Source of the DNA: Succinatimonas sp. CAG:777
Lineage (GTDB): Bacteria > Pseudomonadota > Gammaproteobacteria > Enterobacterales > Succinivibrionaceae
Assembly (NCBI GenBank): GCA_000431835.1
Contig: HF987911.1
Location: 1 to 23,421, forward strand
DNA: 23,421 bases
Direction of reading: 5' to 3'
Below, one piece after another: positions 6,396-13,958 of the stretch. Numbering within the stretch: the first letter of the stretch is position 1; each line of letters opens with the position of its first letter. The notes beneath the pieces are model-generated. The model did no database searches. It was not told the DNA's origin and was given only the letters and a program-made list of their open reading frames with translations. The position numbers and the translations under genes are program-made.

Positions 6396-7310
6396 TTACA
6401 GTGCAAGCTTAATAGCCTTTTCTTTGATCTTTAAAAGTTCTTGATTTGAATACCATGTAGGTATTGGCTTTTTAAAGTTATCAAAGTCTTCTCTGATTCT
6501 GTCTGAATTTAACTGCATCTTAAGGTACATTTCTTTACTCTCTTTTGCTTTTAAAGCACATTTCCACAGTGAGTAAAGCGCACTGTATAAGGCAAAGTGC
6601 ATCCAGAATTTTACTGGGACTACCGATGAGAAATAACCATCAATCACGCCTGCGCACAGCACTGGATATAAACCTGCGTTTTCAAATTCTAATGATGCAA
6701 AATCCTCACACATGCAACCTGGTCCATATGAATATGAAGGTAACATTAAGATAGTACCGTCATGAGCGGTCATGATCTTCTGGTACTTTAAAGATCCATA
6801 TCTCATCACCGGTCTAAAGATAGAGAAATAGTCATAGCGAGTAGAGATTGCATCCATGGCGATTCTGTCATTTTTTAAATGAGGCAGCTCTGCTACATAC
6901 AATGCTATCTTTTCCATATATGAAGAGTGTCTTTGATTTGCTTTTTCTGTCTGAGCTTGAGTCAAAGGAACAGAGTGCAGATCTTTTAAAATTCTGCCTA
7001 TTTTTTTACCGGTTGCGTACTGCCATTCAGGTGGTACTACAGATAAAAAGTCTTTTAAAAAGCCTGCATCTTTGTAGGTAAAAAGAGCATTTACTAAATT
7101 ACCTTCGATATTTTCGTTAATCGAGATTGGTTCAAAGATGTTGTCAGGAGTTGCTTTATAAAAGAACTGAGCACTCTTATAAGCTTTTTTAATTCTTGGT
7201 AGAACTTTTCTATCCCCTTGCAGGCACAGGCATCTGGTACCCGTAGTTTTAATTACTGAGTACTCAACGCTATTAGCATCTGTGAAAAGTTTTCTGTATG
7301 AAAGCTGCAT
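6396..7310 (-). CDS. Aminoglycoside phosphotransferase-fold protein, likely pseudokinase
   Basis: The 304-residue protein follows the aminoglycoside/choline kinase (PF01636) layout: a GRILKDLHSVP segment at 105-115 (family G-x-x-LkxiH) and a C-terminal block at 219-243 and 280-287 (IDGYF, VPVKFW, LYSALYSLW, then PIPTWY) that matches one APH subfamily well. The catalytic HGD-x-x-x-x-N loop, however, reads YGS at 171-173 with Lys at 177 in the Asn position, and the Mg-binding IDF reads LPS near 190-192. The catalytic Asp, metal Asn and metal Asp are therefore all lost. Phosphotransfer seems unlikely, yet the frame is intact over its whole length. It may bind a small molecule or act as a regulator. 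A TATAAT on the minus strand at 7426-7431 could be its promoter. Confidence 0.7.
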   Translation of the reverse strand: MQLSYRKLFTDANSVEYSVIKTTGTRCLCLQGDRKVLPRIKKAYKSAQFFYKATPDNIFEPISINENIEGNLVNALFTYKDAGFLKDFLSVVPPEWQYATGKKIGRILKDLHSVPLTQAQTEKANQRHSSYMEKIALYVAELPHLKNDRIAMDAISTRYDYFSIFRPVMRYGSLKYQKIMTAHDGTILMLPSYSYGPGCMCEDFASLEFENAGLYPVLCAGVIDGYFSSVVPVKFWMHFALYSALYSLWKCALKAKESKEMYLKMQLNSDRIREDFDNFKKPIPTWYSNQELLKIKEKAIKLAL

Positions 7311-7392
7311 ATTACCTAGACTTAGAATTTACAAAAGCTTATCTAAAGAGCTTATGCTTAATCAAACTCTGCTCGTTTTTAGAGTGTTCTTA

Positions 7393-7408
7393 TTAAGAAT
7401 ATTCTTAA
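7393..7408. promoter_or_regulatory. Perfect 16-bp palindrome in the leader of the pseudokinase gene
   Basis: TTAAGAATATTCTTAA is fully self-complementary. It lies just downstream of the candidate -10 (7426-7431, minus strand), where a bound repressor would block transcription. Nearly the same arms, with one extra central base, occur at 20217-20233 upstream of glgC. A regulator binding both is possible but unproven. Confidence 0.35.
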
Positions 7409-7508
7409 AACCATGAGCTGACTCTATTATACACATCAGTATGTTAACTATCATTAACACAGCTCTCATTTGACAGGGTTAACTAAGCCTTATAAGTTAG
7501 TGTTGGTA

Positions 7509-8405
7509 CTATGATCTTGGGTGTGCTTTATTATAGACCTGATGCATACGCTCGGTTGCAACATGGGTATAGATTTGGGTGGTTGTAAGTGATGAATGAC
7601 CTAGGAGCATCTGCACAGAACGTAAATCCGCATCATGATTTAAAAGATGAGTTGCAAAAGCATGACGGAATGAGTGTGGAGAGAAACTGTCCGTTAAGCC
7701 TAACTGTTTTCCATAAACTTTAATACGATACCAGAAGGCAATCCTTGACATAGAAGCAATTCCCTTGCCTGATAAAAAGATAAAGGGGCATTTTCTTTGA
7801 GGATCTTTTTCTTTTCTCTTGGTATTTATATAAAGCTCAATCCAGTAAATGGCATCATCGCATAAAGGCACAATTCTTTCTTTGTCACCTTTACCTCTAA
7901 CCATGACAAAGCCATCCTGAAAAAAGACATTATCAAACTTCAATGAGATAAGCTCACTGATTCTAAGACCTGTTGCATAGACAGTCTCGAGCATAGCTTT
8001 ATCTCTTAATCCTGTATGAGTATTAAGATCAGGGGCATCTAAAAAAGCTGCAACACAACCTTCTGACATGACATGAGGAATGTTTCTTATAAGCTTGGGA
8101 TTCTCAATACGTACACAAGGATCGTTATCAATTAGTTTTTCTTTTTTTAAAAAGTTTGTAAATGCTCTTAATGAGCAGAGAAATCTGGCATTAGAACTTG
8201 CCTCATGATCGATATTCTCTTTCAGGAAAGCTTCGATATGAGCCTGTGTAAAATGCTCATCTTTTACAGAAAAAGTCTTATCAATGAAGTTTAAAAATCT
8301 TTCGACATCAGCACAGTAAGCTTTAATTGAAAGCACAGACAGACCATTTTCAAGTAACAGATAGTCATGAAAATTGACTATTAGTTCTGAGGCTCTTTTA
8401 TCCAT
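7509..8405 (-). CDS. xerD: Site-specific tyrosine recombinase XerD
   Basis: XerD works with XerC at the dif site to resolve chromosome dimers at the division septum. The 298-residue protein has an N-terminal SAM-like DNA-binding domain (about 6-90) and a C-terminal catalytic domain. The catalytic set is complete and falls at the E. coli XerD positions: R148 (GLRISEL), K172 (GKGDKER), H244 and R247 (SPHSFRHAF), H270 (LLGHSSL) and the nucleophile Y279 (TQIYTHV). The C-terminus, HVATERMHQVYNKAHPRS, is the XerD rather than the XerC type. AAGGA precedes the ATG by six bases. Although next to accessory genes, it is the housekeeping recombinase rather than an element integrase. Confidence 0.95.
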   Translation of the reverse strand: MDKRASELIVNFHDYLLLENGLSVLSIKAYCADVERFLNFIDKTFSVKDEHFTQAHIEAFLKENIDHEASSNARFLCSLRAFTNFLKKEKLIDNDPCVRIENPKLIRNIPHVMSEGCVAAFLDAPDLNTHTGLRDKAMLETVYATGLRISELISLKFDNVFFQDGFVMVRGKGDKERIVPLCDDAIYWIELYINTKRKEKDPQRKCPFIFLSGKGIASMSRIAFWYRIKVYGKQLGLTDSFSPHSFRHAFATHLLNHDADLRSVQMLLGHSSLTTTQIYTHVATERMHQVYNKAHPRS

Positions 8406-8509
8406 GTTTTATCCTTAAAGCTCTCTTCAATTTCACTTAAATGCGGTTTTACTTTCTTTACTTTTGCTTTAGGTTTGATGAAAAGAAATAGAATGGCTTT
8501 ATTTGATCT

Positions 8510-8544
8510 TTTGATATAACCGTGTGGTACACGGTTATATCAAA
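8510..8544. repeat. Perfect 16-bp inverted repeat with 3-base loop
   Basis: The arm TTTGATATAACCGTGT (8510-8525) is exactly complementary to ACACGGTTATATCAAA (8529-8544), with GGT between. No T run follows on either strand, so it is not a standard terminator. It lies between the lipoprotein gene and xerD, both on the minus strand, and could be a processing stem, a factor-assisted terminator or a copy of a small dispersed palindrome. No other copy is visible in the window. Confidence 0.8.
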
Positions 8545-8677
8545 GTCTAAGTCCTTACTGTTTTATTCTCTTTTGTATCTCTCTTACTAGCCTTACCTTT
8601 CAACTATCTTTTAGTTTGATCTTTTGTTTGTATTTACAGTTTCAAACATTTTTCTAGTAAGGATACTTAATAAGAGC

Positions 8678-9205
8678 CTATTCAAAGTCACTGCGTGACA
8701 TATCAATTAACTGAGCCATTGAAGGGAGCTCTTTTTTAGAGCTCTTAGTTACAGTTACATAATATCTGTCATTCTTTGGAATAAGACAGAAACGATAGAC
8801 GCCGTCTTTTTTAGGATAGTAACTGATTTCTTCAAACTTAGAATTTGGATTTAATTCCAAAGAGCGAGCACCGTCTCTTAGAACACCAGGTGGAGTTAAA
8901 AAGCCAAAGTTGGTACCCTTTGACCAGTTCTCATCAGCAAACTTGAACTTATAAGGAGCCCAGTCAGAACGTAATGTTGCCAAAGTGCAGTAGCCGTGAC
9001 CGTCTTTTCTTAAACGATAGGTCTCAGATGCCTCATAGTCATTCATTTCGCCTCTTAAATAGATAGCCTTATCATTGATGGTAAGACCACCTGGTGATAA
9101 CGTCTTTACAGCATTACCTTCATCTGAAGAACAGCCTGATAGAAGTGCACATACTAATAACGCACCTAGGCTCTTTTTTATATTTTTCACAATGTACCCA
9201 ATCAT
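8678..9205 (-). CDS. Outer-membrane lipoprotein, possible carbohydrate-binding fold
   Basis: The N-terminus is a lipoprotein signal: charged KNIKK, a hydrophobic stretch and the lipobox LSGC with the lipidated Cys at 25. Ser follows, so Lol sorting to the outer membrane is expected. The mature part contains IYLRGEMNDYEASETYRLRK near 48-67 and YKFKFADENWSKGTNFGF near 85-102. This pattern resembles the beta-sandwich modules (E-set/CBM-like) at the N-terminus of bacterial pullulanases and amylases, where similar RG-x-N-x-W and FKFAD-x-x-W-x-x-NFG stretches occur. There is no catalytic domain. Binding of a glucan or another sugar is a reasonable guess only. The ribosome binding site of the ATG is weak; a GTG at codon 6 is an alternative start. 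Confidence 0.7.
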   Translation of the reverse strand: MIGYIVKNIKKSLGALLVCALLSGCSSDEGNAVKTLSPGGLTINDKAIYLRGEMNDYEASETYRLRKDGHGYCTLATLRSDWAPYKFKFADENWSKGTNFGFLTPPGVLRDGARSLELNPNSKFEEISYYPKKDGVYRFCLIPKNDRYYVTVTKSSKKELPSMAQLIDMSRSDFE

Positions 9206-9315
9206 TAAATTTTAAGATTTTTCTACTAATTGCTCTATTCTACACAAATTTATAAAGAAAATACCCTAAAATATCTGTATTCATCTGTACTCTACTGAAT
9301 TCTTTGGTTTTATTT

Positions 9316-10038
9316 ATGCCTTATAAAACACCATCAAATGCTAATGAATTGTCAACCTCAAAACAGTCTTTAACAAAAGACCAGATAAAAGCATGTGACA
9401 ATTCATCAGTGTCTTATAAAAAAACACCTTACAGAGTAGGTCTTACAGGCGGTATTGCCTGTGGTAAATCTGGTATTGCCTCATTATTTGCAAAACTGAA
9501 CGTACCTATTGTTGATACTGATGTAATTGCCCGTGAGGTAGTGATGCCAGGCTCTGCTCTTTTAGGAAAACTGTCTGAACGCTTTGGACAGAACATCATC
9601 AAAGATGACGGCAGTTTAGACAGACGTCTCTTACGTCAAATTGCCTTTGATAAGTCTCATCCTGAGAACTTAAATGACTTGAATGCTTTAATGGCTCCTG
9701 CAATTGAAGATGAAACTGTGCGTCAGGTACAGGAAAAAACTTCCCCTTATGTCATTATCTGTATTCCTCTGCTCTTTGAGCATCATCTTGAATATATGGT
9801 AGACAGAATTTTAGTGGTGGATGTAGAGCCTAAACTTCAGCTAGAAAGATTGATGAGTCGTGATAGCATCAACAGAGAGTTAGCACTCTCGATGATTGCC
9901 TCACAAGTAGACAGAGAAACGAGATTAAAAAAAGCTCATGATTTAATTGAATCTGATAGTTCTCCTTTAGATAAAAAGGGAGATCTCGTGTTAAAATTAC
10001 ATAATCTATACCAACAGCTGGCAAACAGCAAAATTTAA
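9316..10038 (+). CDS. coaE: Dephospho-CoA kinase
   Basis: CoaE phosphorylates the 3'-OH of dephospho-CoA with ATP, the last step of CoA synthesis. The P-loop reads GLTGGIACGKS, followed by the VDTDVIARE substrate motif, LLRQIAF and the VIICIPLLFE strand. The ATG at 9316 gives 240 residues, about 35 more than usual; an upstream in-frame TTG (9304) and a GTG at 9409 are alternatives. The GTG would give the normal length of about 209 residues, but neither start has a clear ribosome binding site. Any extension is polar (Ser, Asn, Lys) with no motif. It is followed by zapD and yacG, a common gammaproteobacterial cluster. Confidence 0.93.
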   Translation: MPYKTPSNANELSTSKQSLTKDQIKACDNSSVSYKKTPYRVGLTGGIACGKSGIASLFAKLNVPIVDTDVIAREVVMPGSALLGKLSERFGQNIIKDDGSLDRRLLRQIAFDKSHPENLNDLNALMAPAIEDETVRQVQEKTSPYVIICIPLLFEHHLEYMVDRILVVDVEPKLQLERLMSRDSINRELALSMIASQVDRETRLKKAHDLIESDSSPLDKKGDLVLKLHNLYQQLANSKI

Positions 10039-10062
10039 TGCATTAGAGTACTTTATAAGGTT

Positions 10063-10812
10063 ATGTTTATTTACGAATTTCCATTAAGCCCAAGAGCTAG
10101 AACATACCTAAAATTAGAACAGGTTTTTAAAAACGCTGAGCTAAGTTCTGATCTTAGTTCTATTCAGAACGTGATGTTTCTATTACGCGCAGTCGTTGAT
10201 TTTATCGATCTTGTGGATGGTTCTAGTGCCATCAAAATCGAATTATTAAAAGATCTTGAAAAATGTGACGGTAGATTAAAAGGATGGCTTACTGATCCTG
10301 AATGTGATAAGGACTTTGTAGCCTTATTGCGTGAAAAGATTGTTGAAGCTAAAAAAGCTTTAGACTCTTTTACAAGACAGAGAACTGTCTTAAAAGACGA
10401 TCCTATTATCGAACTTATCAAACCAAGATTTTTAACCCCAAGTGGTATCAACTGCTTTGATACTCCTCTGTTTACCTACTGGTTCTCTCAGAGTATTGAG
10501 AAGAAAAAACAGAGCGTAGACAAGTGGTTACACGAATTTGACTGTATCAGAATTCCTGTTTACACCATTCTCTACTTATGGAGACTGTGTGCTAACTTTT
10601 CTGATAGAGTAGCAAAATCAGGCTTTATGCAGGAGAGTGCTGATACCTGTGACTTAATCAACATTCAATATGATGAGAATGTAGCAGGTTACCCTGTAGT
10701 CAGCGGTTTCCAGTCACGAGTAAACATCAGATTCTTACCTTTTGACAAAGAGTCAAAAGTAGGGGATGTTCCATTTAAGATTGCTTATATCAAGAGTAGC
10801 TTACAGCAATGA
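10063..10812 (+). CDS. zapD: Cell division protein ZapD
   Basis: ZapD (formerly YacF, DUF1342) crosslinks FtsZ filaments and helps Z-ring assembly at midcell. The 249-residue protein has the family start FIYEFPLSPRARTYLKLEQ, a helical domain (about 1-120) and the later beta-rich part with TPSGINCFDTPLFTYW and RVNIRFLPF. It overlaps yacG by four bases and follows coaE by 24, matching the conserved coaE-zapD-yacG order. The length agrees with E. coli ZapD (247 residues). Nothing is missing. Confidence 0.93.
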   Translation: MFIYEFPLSPRARTYLKLEQVFKNAELSSDLSSIQNVMFLLRAVVDFIDLVDGSSAIKIELLKDLEKCDGRLKGWLTDPECDKDFVALLREKIVEAKKALDSFTRQRTVLKDDPIIELIKPRFLTPSGINCFDTPLFTYWFSQSIEKKKQSVDKWLHEFDCIRIPVYTILYLWRLCANFSDRVAKSGFMQESADTCDLINIQYDENVAGYPVVSGFQSRVNIRFLPFDKESKVGDVPFKIAYIKSSLQQ

Positions 10813-11120
10813 GCCTAAAGGATTTACTTTCACCAGAGCTGTATGATGAGGTCGTTCATGACGCTCATGACAGTGGTGAAGCAATTGTAAAAATTGAAGG
10901 ACAGCCTCTAAAGGTAAAATGTCCTATCTGCAAAAATGAAACTGTATATGATGCATCTAACCCATACAGACCTTTTTGCTCTGAAAAGTGCAGACTGATT
11001 GATTTAGGCGCATGGGCTAATGATGAGCGTGTGATTAAAGGCAGACCTGTAGATGAAGATGAGGATGGAGAGCTTTTAAACGATCCTAATCTTCGAAAAT
11101 ACAATTTTCCTAAAGAATAG
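10809..11120 (+). CDS. yacG: DNA gyrase inhibitor YacG, N-terminally extended
   Basis: YacG is a zinc protein that binds GyrB and blocks DNA binding by gyrase. The zinc ligands are C38, C41 (CPIC), C57 and C61 (CSEKC), followed by the typical RLIDLGAW segment and an acidic tail. E. coli YacG has 65 residues and begins a few residues before the first zinc Cys; this one has about 37 residues ahead of it, giving 103. No start codon lies between the ATG and the zinc finger, and the ATG overlaps the zapD stop (ATGA), so the extension appears genuine. Confidence 0.92.
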   Translation: MSLKDLLSPELYDEVVHDAHDSGEAIVKIEGQPLKVKCPICKNETVYDASNPYRPFCSEKCRLIDLGAWANDERVIKGRPVDEDEDGELLNDPNLRKYNFPKE

Positions 11121-11128
11121 TATTTTCT

Positions 11129-11154
11129 TAAGAGGTTAAAGATAACTCTTTTTT
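11129..11154 (+). terminator. Probable terminator after yacG
   Basis: AAGAG-G-TTA (from 11130) pairs with TAACTCTT (11143-11150) with one bulged G, giving eight pairs, and is followed by a T run to 11154. It would separate the coaE-zapD-yacG operon from lptD. Confidence 0.6.
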
Positions 11155-11201
11155 ACAGGCAACGATTAAGACAGAAAAGACTGAACTTACAGGATAAGAT
11201 T

Positions 11202-13850
11202 TTGAAAAACAAAGGGATGAAACAGTTTACTTTGGCGACTCTAGCTATAGCTGTAAGCGTAGCTATCAGTACTAATGCCTTTGCACTTGAAAACGAGAAA
11301 CAGTCATCTTCATCTGAAAAAGCAGATAAAGACAATTCTGTTTCTGAGTTCTCTGTTACAACCACCAGGATTGCTTCTAACCTAAAGCCTAGAGCCAATA
11401 TCACAGGTTCATTTTCAGAACGCACCATGGAGATCATGAGTTCTGAGGCCTCTTCAAAATATTTGCAGAATCCTCGTGCAGCAGACAGTGCAACCTTCCC
11501 TATGAGACTTATCAATAAATTAAATGAAAAGCCTTGGATAAACTCTCCATCATTCCCTATTCGTGCTAAAGATATGGCCTGCTTCTATGGTGTGCCATCT
11601 TACAGATATCCACAAAAATTTGATTCTGATAAGACTCCTGTCGTAGTAACAGCTGACAAAGTTTCAGGTAAGCTCAATGACAAAAAAGCTCATATCTTAA
11701 CTTACACCGGTAACGTTGAGGTAACTCAGGGTGACAAGATCTTAAACTCAGATATCGTAGTCTATGATGGTAAAGAGAGAACCTTATCCACCAAAAGCAG
11801 TGCTGTAATTCATGAGCCTGAATACACCATCTCATCTGATGAAGACATGGTACATAATCTTGATACTAAGCAGATGAACCTGACAAATGCAGCTTTCATT
11901 TTAAACGGCTCTGTAATATCAGGTACTGCTGACAAGATGAATATTGATAACAAAAAAGGCTCTAAGACTTATAAAGGAGCTACCATCTCAGGCTGTCCTG
12001 TAGACAAGAGATCATGGCATTTTTATTCAACTACTTTTAAAACCGAAAAAGATGCCTACTTTGGTGATGCCTGGAATGATGTACTCTTTTTAGGTAAGGT
12101 ACCTGTATTCTATACACCTTATGCTCAGATCCCTTTAACTAAGAAACGTCATTCTGGTTTACTGCCTGTATCTTTAGAGTACAAATCAGGAGAAGGTATT
12201 TCTTACAGTGCACCTATCTATTTGAACTTAGCTACAAACTATGATGCCACTGTAACTCCAGGTCATGATGCTAAGCGTGGCAATATCTATGACGTACAGT
12301 TTAGATATTTACCATTTAATAATCTTTCAGGTGAGATTAACGCTACCTATTTGCCAAACGATCCTCACTGGTCACCAAAGAACGATGACTACAGCCGCTG
12401 GTTTATTAACATTTATCAGACCTTATCTTTCTTAGAGAATGATTTAAACTTCAGCATAGACTACAGTAAAGTTCGTAACGACGACTATACCTATCTGTCT
12501 GATGTAAGTCAGAAAAACGCTGCTATCACCGATTCAAGTCTGCAGCAGAGTTTTAAGGCAAGATATGATCAGGATCTGTATGATGTGTCTTTAGAATTAA
12601 GAAAGTATCAGAACATGTTCTCTACTTCTAATATTTCTACTTACAGACCATTTGCCATGTTGCCTCAGTTAAAAGCTAACACCTATAACTCATACGGTCC
12701 TTTCTACTTTAAGTTAAAGACTGAAGCTACCCATTTTTCATTAGATAAGATGAAAAATGACATGACATTATCTATGAATCGTCTGCATGCTGAGCCTTCT
12801 GTACGCTATCTTGCCTACGAAGGTTACGGCACCAGTGTAGATATGGGACTAACCGGCTTTTTAACTCATTACAGTCAGTCTGATTTAGAGTATTTAGCCT
12901 CTTCATATAAGTCTCGTTTAGGCTTTAATGAGTACAAAGATTCTGTAACTCGCGCTCTGTACTTAGCTGATGTTCATGCTAAATCTACCTTTGAAAAGAA
13001 AGTACTGGACATGAACCACACCCAGACATTAGAGCCTGAGTTTAAGTATCAGTTCATTCCTTACAAAGATCAGAGCAATATTGCACTCTACGATACTACT
13101 AACCGTTATGATGACTACTACACTCTGTTCTCACCTCATCGCTATGCAGGTATCGACAGAATTGCCAACATCAATATGGCAACCTTTGGTTTAACCTCTC
13201 GCCTGCTTGATGCTCATGACCGTGAAGTTTTCCGTGCAGCCCTAGCTCAGGGTTATAACTTTTCTGATAACAGAGTAAAACTGCGTCAGACTGATACTTT
13301 AAGTACCAATCCTAGATCTCCTCTTGAAGCTTTAATTGATGTCGTGCCTTTTGCTGGTATGTCTATCCATGCTCAGGCTCAATATAATCCTGACGGTGAT
13401 GAGTTCTATACCTACAGTGGTTCTGCCCGATACACCGATCCTGCTACAGGTTACATGCTAGGTGTTTCATACCGTTACTATAAAGACGGTAACTACTATG
13501 TAGAAAACTACAAACAGGTAGACTTAAAGCAGTTAGGTCTTGAAGTAAAATTACCAATTTCATCATCATGGACTGCTTTTGCTGCTTCATATAAAGATAT
13601 TGAGCAATCCTACAATATTGATACAAAGTTTGGTCTAAAGTATGACGATTGCTGTTATGCTGTTACCCTGCTCTATGAGAACTATATGAACATGGACTGG
13701 AAAAACATGCAGCACACTCCAGAAAAGCTTATCGGCGTACAGTTTGAGCTAAAAGATCTCTTCGCTATCAACGTAAGAGGTATTACCGATCCTAATGGTA
13801 CTGGTACCCACTATCTGCCATCACTGGATCCTACTAACTTGAACAGATAA
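11202..13850 (+). CDS. lptD: LPS-assembly protein LptD (outer membrane)
   Basis: LptD is the outer-membrane beta-barrel that, plugged by LptE, inserts lipopolysaccharide into the outer leaflet. A signal peptide ends at AFA (residue 28). The OstA/LptA-like beta-jellyroll runs from about 146 to 280 and the barrel follows. The four Cys that make the interdomain disulfides are present: C127, C265 and the pair C817-C818. Between the signal peptide and the first Cys lies a polar extension of nearly 100 residues, where E. coli has its first Cys a few residues into the mature protein; total length is 882 against 784 in E. coli. I chose the TTG at 11202 because AGGA lies seven bases before it; the ATG at 11217 has no usable ribosome binding site. 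surA follows. Confidence 0.95.
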   Translation: MKNKGMKQFTLATLAIAVSVAISTNAFALENEKQSSSSEKADKDNSVSEFSVTTTRIASNLKPRANITGSFSERTMEIMSSEASSKYLQNPRAADSATFPMRLINKLNEKPWINSPSFPIRAKDMACFYGVPSYRYPQKFDSDKTPVVVTADKVSGKLNDKKAHILTYTGNVEVTQGDKILNSDIVVYDGKERTLSTKSSAVIHEPEYTISSDEDMVHNLDTKQMNLTNAAFILNGSVISGTADKMNIDNKKGSKTYKGATISGCPVDKRSWHFYSTTFKTEKDAYFGDAWNDVLFLGKVPVFYTPYAQIPLTKKRHSGLLPVSLEYKSGEGISYSAPIYLNLATNYDATVTPGHDAKRGNIYDVQFRYLPFNNLSGEINATYLPNDPHWSPKNDDYSRWFINIYQTLSFLENDLNFSIDYSKVRNDDYTYLSDVSQKNAAITDSSLQQSFKARYDQDLYDVSLELRKYQNMFSTSNISTYRPFAMLPQLKANTYNSYGPFYFKLKTEATHFSLDKMKNDMTLSMNRLHAEPSVRYLAYEGYGTSVDMGLTGFLTHYSQSDLEYLASSYKSRLGFNEYKDSVTRALYLADVHAKSTFEKKVLDMNHTQTLEPEFKYQFIPYKDQSNIALYDTTNRYDDYYTLFSPHRYAGIDRIANINMATFGLTSRLLDAHDREVFRAALAQGYNFSDNRVKLRQTDTLSTNPRSPLEALIDVVPFAGMSIHAQAQYNPDGDEFYTYSGSARYTDPATGYMLGVSYRYYKDGNYYVENYKQVDLKQLGLEVKLPISSSWTAFAASYKDIEQSYNIDTKFGLKYDDCCYAVTLLYENYMNMDWKNMQHTPEKLIGVQFELKDLFAINVRGITDPNGTGTHYLPSLDPTNLNR

Positions 13851-13857
13851 ATTTGAA

Positions 13858-13902
13858 CTTTATGCAGCGTATTGAATCTAAATCAATACGTGCTGTATAA
13901 AG
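13858..13902 (+). other. Imperfect hairpin between lptD and surA
   Basis: CTTTATGCAGC-GTATTGA pairs with TCAATAC-GTGCTGTATAAAG with one G-T pair and a two-base bulge. No T run follows, so it is more likely a processing or stability element in an lptD-surA transcript than a terminator. Confidence 0.45.
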
Positions 13903-13958
13903 AAATTAAAAGGTTATAACTTAACAGAGATTAACACAGACAGAATAAGGTACATTAA

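Noticed and set aside
7509..8405. Tyrosine recombinase as integrase of the accessory region
   Set aside because: All catalytic positions and the C-terminus are those of chromosomal XerD, and no att-like repeats flank the region.
8384..8539. About 50-codon open frame on the minus strand before xerD (contains KVKPHLSEIEESFKDK)
   Set aside because: It has no start codon, begins inside the 16-bp stem and overlaps the xerD start; likely chance or a remnant.
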